A stretch of DNA of 45,166 bases from Candidatus Carbonibacillus altaicus (GCA_003050645.1 PEBX01000022.1:1-45166); one strand, 5' to 3'. Counted from the stretch's first letter, positions 8,421-17,257 are shown. The notes: generated by a model not told the origin, from the letters alone. Program-made: numbers and translations.

Positions 8421-9556
8421 AAACCTTGGCGTCGCACGGCAAAGTGCTGCGCGGCTTCCTGCCATTCCTGATCGATCTCTTCGACCGGGCGGCCGCGTTC
8501 GAACGCCTCGCGATAGTAAGGCGCTCCCCAAAGCAGATCGATAAAATAGCGCCCCTGATGAGGTTCGAGCCAGGCAAACGCGTTCGGGTAAAGGCGTCGA
8601 ATCACTTCGATCATCTTGAGTCCAAGAAAAGTGGGACACACAGCACCTGCATCGGTCAGATGGACATGTACCCCCTCCACGCGGGTATCGCGGTGTTTGG
8701 AATAAACGGGTATAAAAACGATCGGACGAAAGCGAACCCCTGGAAGGTCGAGGGCATTCAACGCTTCGGCGAGGCGCTCGGATTCAATCCACGGCGCACC
8801 GATCCACTGAAAAGGAAACGCCGTGCCGCGCCCTTCGGAAAGATTGGTCCCCTCGAAAAAACCCGTCCCGGGATAAAGCACCACCGCCTCATAGGACGGC
8901 ATGTTCGGAGAAGGCGGAACCCAAAGCAGCCCCGTCTCCGGCCAATGCATCGTCCGCTGCCAACCTTCCATCGGAACGACGGTCAAATCCACCGTATACC
9001 CTCGCTCATGATGGTAAAAGAGAGCCAGTTCCCCCATCGTCATGCCGTGGCGAATCGGCAGATCATAGGCGCCGACGAACGAGCGCATCTCGCGCGAAAC
9101 GCCCGCGCCTTCGATCGCCATTCCGCCGATCGGATTCGGCCGATCGAGCACGACGAGCGGCAAGCCGACCTCCTCTGCGCGATCCATCACCTTCCACATC
9201 GTCGAGATATACGTGTAGAACCGTACACCGACGTCTTGAAATTCGAGCATGAGCACGTCGAGATCACGGAGCTTGTCGCGGGGAACGTCCTTGGAAGCAC
9301 CGTAGAGGCTTACGATCTCAAGACCTGTTCGGCGATCGAACTCATGATCGACGTGGATTCCCGCCTGAGCGACGCCGTAAAAGCCATGCTCAGCCGAGAA
9401 CAAGCGGACAACGTCGGCCCCGTGCGCGATCAGACGATCGACGGTCCGCACGAATGAACGATCGACGCCAGTATAGTTCGTGACCAGCCCGATCCGCTTG
9501 TGCTCCCAAAGCGCGCGGTAAGACGGCTCAAACAGCCGTTCCGATCCCAGCTTCAT
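8405..9556 (-). CDS. namZ: exo-beta-N-acetylmuramidase NamZ (DUF1343)
   Basis: A 383-residue member of DUF1343, the family of B. subtilis NamZ (YbbC), which removes terminal MurNAc from peptidoglycan fragments. Conserved stretches seen are GLVTNYTGVD (about 23-32), FSAEHGFYG (about 54-62), LMLEFQDVGVRFYTYISTMW (about 103-122), VVLDRPNPIGG, and the Pro-rich PPSPNMPS with the following NLSEGRGT. No signal peptide is present (starts MKLGSERLFEPS), unlike the secreted B. subtilis enzyme, so it should act on imported oligosaccharides. It overlaps anmK by 4 nt (ATGA), a clear sign of translational coupling. MurNAc released here would feed MurK and MurQ. Confidence 0.88.
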   Translation of the reverse strand: MKLGSERLFEPSYRALWEHKRIGLVTNYTGVDRSFVRTVDRLIAHGADVVRLFSAEHGFYGVAQAGIHVDHEFDRRTGLEIVSLYGASKDVPRDKLRDLDVLMLEFQDVGVRFYTYISTMWKVMDRAEEVGLPLVVLDRPNPIGGMAIEGAGVSREMRSFVGAYDLPIRHGMTMGELALFYHHERGYTVDLTVVPMEGWQRTMHWPETGLLWVPPSPNMPSYEAVVLYPGTGFFEGTNLSEGRGTAFPFQWIGAPWIESERLAEALNALDLPGVRFRPIVFIPVYSKHRDTRVEGVHVHLTDAGAVCPTFLGLKMIEVIRRLYPNAFAWLEPHQGRYFIDLLWGAPYYREAFERGRPVEEIDQEWQEAAQHFAVRRQGFLLYV

Positions 9557-10725
9557 GAGGGCAAGACCACCTTTCCCATGACGGCGCGCTTCCGGGCACC
9601 GGTCGCCGACGGCAGTTGATTGGGCATGCGATGGATCGCCTCGTTGCCGAGAAGGGCAAAGGCGACCGCTTCTTTGGCTTCGGCAGGGATGCCATACCGA
9701 TCGCTCCGATCGACGGCAAGCTCCGGAAGCGCCGCCCTGAGCCCCTCAAGAAGCGCCCCGTTGCGTGCGCCGCCGCCGGAGACGATGAGCTCGTCGACGC
9801 GCGTTTGGCCGAACACGTGCGTCCTGAGCGCCCCGGCGATCGTCTCGACCGTGAGCGCGGTCACCGTCGCCACGCGATCCTCGAAGGAAACGCCGCGCCG
9901 ATCTCCTTCCGCCCAGAGCATCTCGGCGTAGCGGCGGCCGAACTGCTCTCGACCGGTCGACTTCGGCGGCGGCAGACGGTAATAGGGATGCTCGAGGAGC
10001 GCACGGAGCCATGCCGCATCGACCGTACCGGCGCGCGCGAAGGCTCCGTCGCGGTCATACGTCGCGGTACCGTCGGTACCGAGCTGGACGAACGCATCGA
10101 TGATCATGTTGCCCGGTCCGGTGTCAAAGGCGAGCACGTCCTCCGGTCGGGCCCCCGCGCCGACGACCGTCACGTTCGCGATCCCGCCGATGTTGAGCAG
10201 CACCCTGCCGCGCGTCGCATCGCGAAAGAGCACGAAGTCGGCGTAGGGAACGAGCGGCGCGCCTTGCCCGCCGACGGCGAGATCGTGCGGGCGGAAGTCG
10301 CCGACGACGACTTTTTGCGCCTGCTCGGCCAGCACCGCCAGCTCGCCGATCTGAAGCGTCGCCCCCGCCTCCGGCAGGTGATGGATCGTCTGGCCGTGAG
10401 AGCTGATGAAGTCGACTGCCGACCACGGCACACCGGCCGCTTGGGCCGCCTCTTTGGCCACATCCGCATACATCACGGCCAGTCGGACGCTAAGCACCGC
10501 AATTTCGTCGACCCGGCTGGTCTCCGGATCGCTCGCCGCAAGCAGCCGCGCACGAAGCGACGCATCGTACGGCACCGAAAAGAAACCGAGGAGCTCGACG
10601 GACGTTTTAAGCCCCGCCCCGCGGAGGCGCACGACGGCGGCATCCACACCGTCAAGCGACGTCCCCGACATGAGCCCGACGGCGACCTTGACGTGTTTTT
10701 CGGCGAGCGGCAAATACCAAGCCAT
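9553..10725 (-). CDS. anmK: anhydro-N-acetylmuramic acid kinase
   Basis: A 390-residue AnmK. It hydrolyses the 1,6-anhydro bond of anhydroMurNAc and phosphorylates it to MurNAc-6-phosphate, the MurQ substrate. The N-terminal ATP motif GLMSGTSLDGVDAAVV (about 18-33) is textbook for the family. NIGGIANVT (about 175-183), FDTGPGNMIID (about 196-206, including the catalytic-type Asp) and VSGGGARNGALL (about 312-323) follow. Length matches the usual 370-390. The start ATG 10725 has GAGGGGGAG upstream. Its presence implies the cell meets anhydro-muropeptides, the products of lytic transglycosylases, which is less usual in Gram-positive recycling schemes. Confidence 0.95.
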   Translation of the reverse strand: MAWYLPLAEKHVKVAVGLMSGTSLDGVDAAVVRLRGAGLKTSVELLGFFSVPYDASLRARLLAASDPETSRVDEIAVLSVRLAVMYADVAKEAAQAAGVPWSAVDFISSHGQTIHHLPEAGATLQIGELAVLAEQAQKVVVGDFRPHDLAVGGQGAPLVPYADFVLFRDATRGRVLLNIGGIANVTVVGAGARPEDVLAFDTGPGNMIIDAFVQLGTDGTATYDRDGAFARAGTVDAAWLRALLEHPYYRLPPPKSTGREQFGRRYAEMLWAEGDRRGVSFEDRVATVTALTVETIAGALRTHVFGQTRVDELIVSGGGARNGALLEGLRAALPELAVDRSDRYGIPAEAKEAVAFALLGNEAIHRMPNQLPSATGARKRAVMGKVVLPS

Positions 10726-10767
10726 TCACACTCCCCCTCGCTGATCGAATCTTTGTGGTTTTTCCTC

Positions 10768-12411
10768 TCACCGAGACAAACCAAAACCGGCAGCGGCCAA
10801 GCCGGGGACCGTGACCGGAAGCTTTCCGCACGGGGATAATTGACCGAAGCAGATCTGCACCGCAGCGGATAAAGCCGGCCATGTGAATTCATAGGCAGCA
10901 AGAAAAGCCCCAACATCGGGGAAAGCCATGAGATCGTACGGATTCCGCATCGCGATGACGATCACCGGCTTGCCCAGGGCGATTAAGCGGCGTACGATTT
11001 CAGCCTGCTTTTGATGCAAGTGCGCGTTCATTGTGCCGATGAGGATGGCAGCGGCATTTGCCGCAGTGTCGGCGATCGCTTCCATCTCTTCGTCGGTCGG
11101 CTCCGGACTGTACGTCATCACGGTCACGTTGTCATGGTGGGAAAGGACCGCTTCTTTCAACACGTCCGGCGTATAACGTCGATCCTCGACCATCGAGAAA
11201 ACCCCGCCGCCCGGGTAGACGACCATCAGGAGTGCCGATGGGTCGAGTTTGAGCGGAATGATTCCCTTGTTCTTTACCAGCGTGACCCCTCGGGCATACA
11301 GGTCATTCGACAGCGCCGCATGTTCCGAACTGCCGACCATGTTCAAGGCAGCACGGTTGCTGGGAATCGCCGTCTCCCAGGCGGTGTACTTCGCCTTCAG
11401 TCGAAGTACGCGAAGGACAGCTTGATCCACGAGTGCTTCGGGAATTTCACCGCTTTCCACGGCTTGGGCGATGCGCTGGATCGCCTCTTTTTGGAGCGCG
11501 TACGTGTGTGAGATGAGCAAGAGATCGTTGCCGGCAATGAGCGCTTGAAGCGCTCCTTCGACCGTACCGACGGTATCAGCGATCGCCTTCATCTCCAGGC
11601 AATCGGTGATGACAACGCCTGAAAAACCGAGCGTATCTCGCAGGAAGTCGGTCACCACCGCCCGGGAGATGGTCGCCGGCACGCCGCGATGGGACTCTAA
11701 AGCAGGAAAGTCGATATGCGCGGTCATCACACAATCGGCCCCCGCGGCGATCGCTTGACGGAATGGAACCATCTCAATCGCTTCCAGGCGCTCAAGATCG
11801 TGCGCAATTGTCGGCAAAGTCAAGTGAGAATCGACATCGGTGTCGCCGTGACCGGGGAAATGCTTGATCGTCGGGACAACGCCCGCTTCCTGATACCCTT
11901 TCACGGCGGCGACGCCATGCCGGGCCACCAGCTCGGGCCGTTCCCCGAAAGAACGAATGCCGATGACCGGGTTGGCGGGATTGTTGTTTACATCGATCAC
12001 CGGCGCCAAGTTCATGTTCACCCCGAGCGCCTTGAGCTCCCGACCGGTCGCCCGAGCGACGGCCGCTGTCGCTTCGGGATCATCCATCGCGCCAAGAAAC
12101 ATATTCCCGGGAAAAAGCGTGGTTCCCTCACCCAAGCGACGGACGACTCCGTTTTCTTGATCGGTCGAGATCAAAAGCGGATACGGCTGTCCGGCGCGAC
12201 GCGCCGCCTCTTGGAGCGAGACATTGAGGGCATAAAGCTCCTCGCTCGTCCCGATGTTCCGGCCGAATAAGATCACCCCGCCGACATAGTCATTTTCGAT
12301 GAGGTCCAAAATCTCTTGACTCGGCGTCTTGCCGTGAAATCCGACCATCATCAACTGACCGATTTTTTCACGCAGCGTCATTTGCTTAAGGAGCCTTGGC
12401 ATGTCGTCCAT
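10768..12411 (-). CDS. nagZ: GH3 beta-N-acetylglucosaminidase
   Basis: A 547-residue glycoside hydrolase family 3 enzyme that cleaves GlcNAc-beta-1,4-MurNAc bonds. The NagZ-specific loop KHFPGHGDTDVDSHLTLP (183-200) carries the His/Asp acid-base pair. The nucleophile is Asp270 in VVITDCLEMKA. A C-terminal GH3_C-like half follows, as in B. subtilis NagZ rather than the single-domain Gram-negative form. There is no signal peptide (MDDMPRLLKQMTLREK), so it is predicted to be cytoplasmic. The ribosome site AAGGGGATG precedes ATG 12411. The 99-nt gap to the regulator contains the 22-bp-spaced direct repeat described separately. Confidence 0.93.
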   Translation of the reverse strand: MDDMPRLLKQMTLREKIGQLMMVGFHGKTPSQEILDLIENDYVGGVILFGRNIGTSEELYALNVSLQEAARRAGQPYPLLISTDQENGVVRRLGEGTTLFPGNMFLGAMDDPEATAAVARATGRELKALGVNMNLAPVIDVNNNPANPVIGIRSFGERPELVARHGVAAVKGYQEAGVVPTIKHFPGHGDTDVDSHLTLPTIAHDLERLEAIEMVPFRQAIAAGADCVMTAHIDFPALESHRGVPATISRAVVTDFLRDTLGFSGVVITDCLEMKAIADTVGTVEGALQALIAGNDLLLISHTYALQKEAIQRIAQAVESGEIPEALVDQAVLRVLRLKAKYTAWETAIPSNRAALNMVGSSEHAALSNDLYARGVTLVKNKGIIPLKLDPSALLMVVYPGGGVFSMVEDRRYTPDVLKEAVLSHHDNVTVMTYSPEPTDEEMEAIADTAANAAAILIGTMNAHLHQKQAEIVRRLIALGKPVIVIAMRNPYDLMAFPDVGAFLAAYEFTWPALSAAVQICFGQLSPCGKLPVTVPGLAAAGFGLSR

Positions 12412-12436
12412 CGTTCATCCCCTTTTCTCATGTCCC

Positions 12437-12474
12437 TGAATGAATCCGAGCATCTGATTGAATAAATCCGAGCA
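12437..12474. repeat. 16-bp direct repeat upstream of nagZ
   Basis: TGAATGAATCCGAGCA (12437-12452) and TGAATAAATCCGAGCA (12459-12474) differ at one base and are spaced exactly 22 bp, two turns of B-DNA. They sit 26-63 nt before the nagZ start, in the only sizeable gap of the operon. This is a plausible activator or repressor site, though no factor is known to me. Confidence 0.5.
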
Positions 12475-12510
12475 GCGCATGAGCTGCTGCACACGCCACC
12501 CGGCGGTCGA

Positions 12511-13236
12511 CTAGCGCTCAAGCTCGACGATAAACTTGTAGCGGTCGCCGCGATAAATCGATTTCACGTATTCAAACGGTCGGTTTTCAGAATCGTAGGT
12601 GACGCGGGTGATCAAAAGAACCGGAGAGGCGTGCGGGATTTCAAGAATCTTTGAGACGACGGCGTCGGAAAGACTTGCCTCGAGCGTCTGGCGTGCATAT
12701 TTGATGGTCACGTGATAATGTTCTTCGAGGAGGTTGTAGAGCGATTTGGCATCGAGGACATGGTGCTTGAGATCGGGGAAGCGCGCAATCGGCAGATGCG
12801 ACGTTTCAAAGGCCATCGGCTGCTCGTTGGCCAAGCGGATGCGTTCGACGACAATCACTTGCGCATCCGCTTTAAGAGAGAGGTAATTCTGGATGGCGGG
12901 AGAGGCCTCCTGCAGATAGACCGACTTGACGCGCGAGTCCGGCGTAAGTCCCCGGCTGCGCATATCTTCACTAAAGCTTGTCAGCCGGATGAGCTCTTGA
13001 TTGATCTTCGGCTCGGCGACGAAAGATCCCTTACCCTTTTTTCGCACCAAGAGACCTTCTTTGACCATCTCGCCCAAAGCCTGGCGGACGGTCATCCGGC
13101 TGATCCCGTACTTTTCGCTCAGTTCCCGCTCCGACGGAATCATCGTGCCTACCGGCCAGCTGCCGTTCATGATCGCTTCGGTCAATTTTTCTTTCAACTG
13201 ATAATACAGCGGGATCGGTGTGTCTTTGTTCAGCAT
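12511..13236 (-). CDS. GntR/HutC family regulator with UTRA domain (NagR/DasR-like)
   Basis: A 241-residue GntR-type repressor. The N-terminal winged helix (about 9-72) contains YYQLKEKLTEAI, PSERELSEKYGISRMTVRQA and the wing GKGSFV. The UTRA effector domain (about 90-235) contains ERIRLANEQPMAFETSHLP and ends in a YRGDRYKF-like motif. NagR (YvoA) and DasR of this subfamily bind amino-sugar phosphates and recognise TGGTCTAGACCA-like sites. Two such sites are in the window (14263-14274, 22084-22095). The gene overlaps the preceding GNAT by 7 nt, so it is made from the operon it probably represses (autoregulation). GlcNAc-6-P, the product of MurQ, is the likely inducer; this is inference. Confidence 0.88.
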   Translation of the reverse strand: MLNKDTPIPLYYQLKEKLTEAIMNGSWPVGTMIPSERELSEKYGISRMTVRQALGEMVKEGLLVRKKGKGSFVAEPKINQELIRLTSFSEDMRSRGLTPDSRVKSVYLQEASPAIQNYLSLKADAQVIVVERIRLANEQPMAFETSHLPIARFPDLKHHVLDAKSLYNLLEEHYHVTIKYARQTLEASLSDAVVSKILEIPHASPVLLITRVTYDSENRPFEYVKSIYRGDRYKFIVELER

Positions 13237-14207
13237 GGTTTGATCTGCACACCTTTTTGATATATTGTGTAACCTTTCCAGACCTTACAACCCATTTTGC
13301 CATAAAAGTCGACGAGTCCGGTCCAGTCGATGATGACATGCTTGATGCCGCGCCCGCGTAAGACAGCCATGCCCGCCTGCACGATCGCAAGTCCGTAACC
13401 GTGGCCGCGCTCTGCTGAATCGATCCCAAGTGGCCCGATGCCGCCAAGTGCGTCGTCGTCAAAAAGTGGCGTCCAGTACGTGTTTTGCGCGATGAGTGGT
13501 GAAGAGGCATCGTTTACGCGGCAAAACCCGATGATCCGATCGCCTTTCACGGCGACGACAAATTCGCGCCCCGTACCGCCGCGCTCAAAATATTTCACAG
13601 CTTCGTACGTCCAGCGGCCGGGGAAAGACCGCCGCATGAAGGCAAGAAAACTGTCTTTCTCTTTCAGCGCAAGCAATCGGAAAGCAACTTCAGGTAGTTT
13701 CGGCATGACCGCATCGTCGCGCAGCACACAGTGCATGTCGTACACGTCGTCGCCGCCGACATATCCGCGCGCTTCAAACCATCGCTTAAGCCCCCCGTCC
13801 TCGACAGGTATGCCGGGAAAAAAGTGCCAAGGATCGCGGCCCAGGGAAATGCGCTCGGCTTCATGCGCGAAAAGTGCACGCTCGGCGCGAAGCAAAAGCT
13901 CGCTTCCGATGCCGCGGCAGCGATAGCGCCGATCGACGAGCAATACCTGAATCCATGCCGTACCGCGGTTCGCCTCGATATAAGGCTCCGCCTCTTGCGG
14001 CGCCTTGGCGACGACAAAACCGACGATGTCCCCTCGATCCCCGTCGCGGGCTACCCACGAGCCGGGCCAACAAACGTTCGGATCATCAAAGCTGTTTTGC
14101 GCAAACAGCGCCTCCCTCATCGGGAATCGATCGCTAAGCTCACGATTCCAGAGGGCGACCAATGAAGAGAGGTCGGTTCGCTCGAGCGGCGTCCAATGGA
14201 TCATCAT
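13230..14207 (-). CDS. tandem GNAT N-acetyltransferase, first gene of the recycling operon
   Basis: A protein of about 325 residues with two GNAT halves. Motif A of the first half is VDRRYRCRGIGSELLLRAER; the second half carries IDSAERGHGYGLAIVQAG, followed by a terminal FYGKMGCKVW, a typical GNAT end. I start at ATG 14207 because AGAGGAG lies 7 nt upstream; the longer frame to 14231 covers that site. It is the first gene after the promoter at 14284-14313. The arrangement resembles the other GNAT gene of the operon (7385-8341), but the two proteins are only distantly similar. Substrate unknown. Confidence 0.75.
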   Translation of the reverse strand: MMIHWTPLERTDLSSLVALWNRELSDRFPMREALFAQNSFDDPNVCWPGSWVARDGDRGDIVGFVVAKAPQEAEPYIEANRGTAWIQVLLVDRRYRCRGIGSELLLRAERALFAHEAERISLGRDPWHFFPGIPVEDGGLKRWFEARGYVGGDDVYDMHCVLRDDAVMPKLPEVAFRLLALKEKDSFLAFMRRSFPGRWTYEAVKYFERGGTGREFVVAVKGDRIIGFCRVNDASSPLIAQNTYWTPLFDDDALGGIGPLGIDSAERGHGYGLAIVQAGMAVLRGRGIKHVIIDWTGLVDFYGKMGCKVWKGYTIYQKGVQIKPC

Positions 14208-14262
14208 CAAAAATCTCCTCTGTTTGATCATGTGTCAAATCCCACGGGTCACATAATACTAG

Positions 14263-14274
14263 ATGTCTAGACCA
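14263..14274. promoter_or_regulatory. NagR/DasR-like operator (dre-type box) of the recycling operon
   Basis: ATGTCTAGACCA matches 10 of 12 positions of the palindromic box TGGTCTAGACCA bound by NagR/DasR-type GntR regulators. It lies just downstream of the -10 box, where a bound repressor would block transcription. The same 17-nt string CTAGATGTCTAGACCAG is found in front of the GH18 gene. Confidence 0.7.
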
Positions 14275-14283
14275 GATATTGAT

Positions 14284-14313
14284 ATTATAGTTAAGTATCG
14301 CATGTCCTGTCAA
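14284..14313 (-). promoter_or_regulatory. consensus sigma-A promoter of the recycling operon
   Basis: On the minus strand a perfect TTGACA (14313-14308) and a perfect TATAAT (14289-14284) are separated by 18 nt. Transcription would start near 14277, about 70 nt before the first start codon, with the operator overlapping the start site. A strong promoter under a repressor fits inducible expression. Confidence 0.8.
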
Positions 14314-14387
14314 ATAGATTTCAAAAATTGATTATCATCAACGATGACTGACACACGAATGAATATTAATTTTGAACGCTACACTAA

Positions 14388-15855
14388 AAGGCTGGTGAAT
14401 TAAGTCCACTGGCTCGACTATCTTCGCCCGACGAGGTCTGACGACCGAACGACTAGAACTGTCAAAAACTCAGCCACTCCCCTTGTGAGCCTTTCGTATG
14501 CCAGTTTGAGGTACACGGAATTCTTCGGGCTATGGGCGTTTCAGCACATACCGGATTAATCGTTTGAGATTCTGCACCACGGCCGTCAGGATGGCTTGCT
14601 TTTGCATCGCTTCCAAGCCACGGCTTCGAGCACGGTTTAAGCTGTGCTGCTCTTTACCTTCGGCAAAAAAGCGTTCAATGACGACGTGTCGCGTCCGTTT
14701 GGCCCGGTAATGCGGTTGACTGTTTATGCGACGGACTTTTTTCCACACGAGCACCACCTTGATCTTGATCCATCTTTTGCATGCTTTCTCCGGATCCCAG
14801 GCGGCTCGGCGCCACCCGGGGAACTCTTCTTTTTGTAGCAATCGCACGAGAATGAGGGGAACGACGTCCATCTTTAAAAGCCGATCGAGCGGTTCCGTTT
14901 TGGCATACCCGACGTCTCCGGAGACGCTTTGCACGCGAAGGCGGGGATGCTCACGCCGGATGTCCAGTAGCGCACAGGCGGCGACCTCTCGTTCCGCTGT
15001 GCCCGTGATAATCTTAGTCTGGGTCCGCAAGATGCCGGAGGAGCGTGTGTCCACCGTGTGATGAATGAGATAACGCAAATGTGCTTCTTGGCTGGTGCTC
15101 TTTCGATCAAGGCGAGCATCCGGATCGATCATGCTCCGGTGGGTCCGGTTGGAAAACCGCTCCCCCCGAAAATCGCCGGGCTTCTGTTGCAAATAAGCGT
15201 CGAGCGATTCCACAGGGGGCCGGCATTATGGGCTTTAAGCTGTGGATGGAGGCATTGGCTCGTACAAGCGTACTGTCCGTACCGTCCATCGCGACATGCA
15301 CTTCCGGCTGAACGAGCCCTACGGCGATGCACTGATCCACCCCATGGCGCATGGCTTTCTCAAAAATGCCGTGCCTGCGCCAACGTTTCCGCGTTTTGAC
15401 CACGGTCGTGCGATCCAAAATCCGTGGACCCCGGGCCTCCGGGTGAAGCATGGACTCGAAATTCAGCCCTAAGAACTACAAATCACCGGCGTGAATGGGA
15501 AGCGCTTGAAAATGCTCCCGCTCAGAGTGATTGAAGAGGTAAGAAAGTAAGATGATCCGCATGACGATTTCTGGATTGACGGCCGGACGGCCGATACATT
15601 CCGAATAAAACGGTGCGACCCACTCATGGATCGCGAAAAAGTCCAAGACGCGATCGATTTGGCGAAGGATGTGATTTTGTGGAACGAGGGCTTCCATATC
15701 AATGTGCTGAAACAATTTGGGTTCATGGGAAGTCGGTTGCCGAGCGCGCATTCTTGGATCTCCTTTTGAGAAAGTTATTCTTGCTTGCTTTGTTGTATGA
15801 ATTCGATAAGCGTATTTGGTTTTTCCCTAAAAACGAAGGATTCTTCACCGGCCTT
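14388..15855 (-). mobile_element. IS1182-type insertion sequence, decayed
   Basis: The ends are AAGGCTGGTGAA (14388-14399) and TTCACCGGCCTT (15844-15855), inverted repeats matching at 11 of 12 positions. Between them is one transposase gene in three broken pieces. The element lies upstream of the recycling-operon promoter, and its left border coincides with the point where similarity to the GH18 promoter region stops. It therefore probably inserted into an originally longer shared upstream region. A partial second copy is at 40661-41275. Confidence 0.75.
14530..15751 (-). pseudogene. IS1182-type transposase, frameshifted and internally deleted
   Basis: The N-terminal part (15751 down to 15476, with AAAAGGAGA before its ATG) reads HIDMEALVPQNHILRQIDRV and GRPAVNPEIVMRIILLSYLF, a DUF772-type IS1182 N terminus. 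A middle part in another frame (15451 to about 15200) has FEKAMRHGV and VAMDGTDSTLVRANAS with the first catalytic-type Asp. The C-terminal part (15213-14530) has DPDARLDRKSTSQEAHLRYL, TKIITGTAEREVA, SVSGDVGYAKTEPLDRL and VIERFFAEGKEQHSL with the catalytic Glu. At least two frame changes plus missing sequence after HIDM...FNHSER make it inactive. Confidence 0.8.
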
Positions 15856-16274
15856 CTAGACCATATTTAGAGCTAACTCATCAAAACAATCACGTCAACA
15901 CAGTATTTAAAAGTCAAAACAAATGATCAGCGAGTACCAAACCAAATGACATTAAGTGATGAGCAAGTTGTTGTCTATGTACTGTATCCACTCTGAAACA
16001 CTTCAGTTTGAATTTAAACCAGTAAAAAGCATCGGAAGCTATACATTCATGATACAGGGATTGATTGTAACACGGTTCTCTTGCCTTAATTTGTTATAAA
16101 GTTATCACCTCGCTCTGTTCGTGCGTCCAATGAATCACCGGCATGCTAAATCTTTAATGAAAATCGTTCTACTCAACCCACTTCTACACACGTAAATTGA
16201 CCTATTTCGACGATAATCTGTTCGTTGTCCAAAAAGGGCTTGGTAAAAACAAATTCATTCATATTTTAACAATT
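15856..16274. other. intergenic, no clear gene
   Basis: AT-rich stretch between the IS1182-type remnant and the end of the sugar transporter operon. A tiny minus-strand frame (16262 to about 16176, beginning MNEFVFTKPFLDNEQIIVEI) follows the permease stop directly. It has no ribosome site and is probably the stub of a lost downstream gene. TTCTAGACCA near 15855 resembles an operator half by chance or as a leftover. Confidence 0.4.
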
Positions 16275-17246
16275 TTATTCTTTAACACCTCCCAGCGTAA
16301 GCCCCTTGATAAAATATCTTTGAAAAGCTAAAAAAATAATGATCATTGGAATAGCAGCCAAAGAGGCACCGCTCATCAACAGTTTGAAACTAGCTAGATT
16401 TGCATCCTGCAACGTCTTTAACCCAACCGGCAATGTGTAGAGATCGGCGTTGTTCAACACGATGATTGGCCAAAGGAAAGAGTTCCAGACGCTCATAAAC
16501 GTAAAGATCCCCAAGGTGGCCAAAGCGGGTTTGGCCAACGGAATAACGATCGTCCAAAACGTTTTCCATTCACCTGCTCCATCGATCTTCGCAGCCTCCA
16601 GAAGCTCAGACGGGATTGAGAGCAGAAATTGTCGCATCAAGAAAACCCCGAAAACCATGGATAGATCCGGCAAGATCAATGCCCAGTGAGTATCAAAAAG
16701 ACCTAATTTCTGTATCATGATAAACATCGGCACGAGAGTGACCTGTCCCGGAATCATCATGGTGGATACAATGACCCAGAAGATCAGATTGCGGCCAGGA
16801 AACTGTTTTTTAGCCAACACATAACCCGACATAGTGTCAATGAGTAGTATTCCTAAAGTTACCACAAACGCGATGTAGGCACTGTTTATAAACCATCGCC
16901 AGATATTGGTTCTGTTAAATAAATACATATACATCGCAAAAGAATTGTGAACCACTTCCGTCATCATTTTCCGATGATAATTGGCGAGTTCCTGATCGCC
17001 AGATTTTTCTGCTGCGCGTGCTTTTCTCCAATGCTTGAAATACTCCTCTATCCCCGCTGGTACAAATTTAGGAGGATTGGCTTCCACATAGGAAATAGGT
17101 GCATCCAAATCTTCATCTTGATAAGCATCCAATTGCAATGAAGTGCTGAAAACCCAATACAAAGGAAGGAGAGAAATTATTGCAGCTGCTCCCAATAGCA
17201 TGTAAATAAACACACGTGTGATCTTCGTCATAATTGGGGAATTCAT
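16275..17246 (-). CDS. carbohydrate ABC transporter permease, MalG type
   Basis: A 323-residue inner-membrane permease of the CUT1 family. The first membrane helix (about 11-31, IYMLLGAAAIISLLPLYWVF) is followed by a long extracytoplasmic segment (about 32-120) and then five more helices. The ATPase-docking EAA loop reads EAAKIDGAGEWKTFWTIVIP. It forms the transport channel with the next permease. It is last in an SBP-permease-permease operon, 11 nt after its partner. No ATPase gene is present, as is usual for CUT1 systems energised by a shared MsmX-type ATPase. The genes here are visibly more AT-rich than the recycling operon, hinting at a different origin. Confidence 0.9.
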   Translation of the reverse strand: MNSPIMTKITRVFIYMLLGAAAIISLLPLYWVFSTSLQLDAYQDEDLDAPISYVEANPPKFVPAGIEEYFKHWRKARAAEKSGDQELANYHRKMMTEVVHNSFAMYMYLFNRTNIWRWFINSAYIAFVVTLGILLIDTMSGYVLAKKQFPGRNLIFWVIVSTMMIPGQVTLVPMFIMIQKLGLFDTHWALILPDLSMVFGVFLMRQFLLSIPSELLEAAKIDGAGEWKTFWTIVIPLAKPALATLGIFTFMSVWNSFLWPIIVLNNADLYTLPVGLKTLQDANLASFKLLMSGASLAAIPMIIIFLAFQRYFIKGLTLGGVKE

Positions 17247-17257
17247 GGGACCTCTCC

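Noticed and set aside
12475-12510. Hairpin between the regulator stop and nagZ as a terminator
   Set aside because: A 6-bp stem exists but no T-run follows, and the genes look co-transcribed.
15849-15867. Third NagR-like box, TTCTAGACCA, near the IS1182 right end
   Set aside because: Only 9 of 12 positions fit, it overlaps the IS terminal repeat, and no promoter or gene start is next to it.
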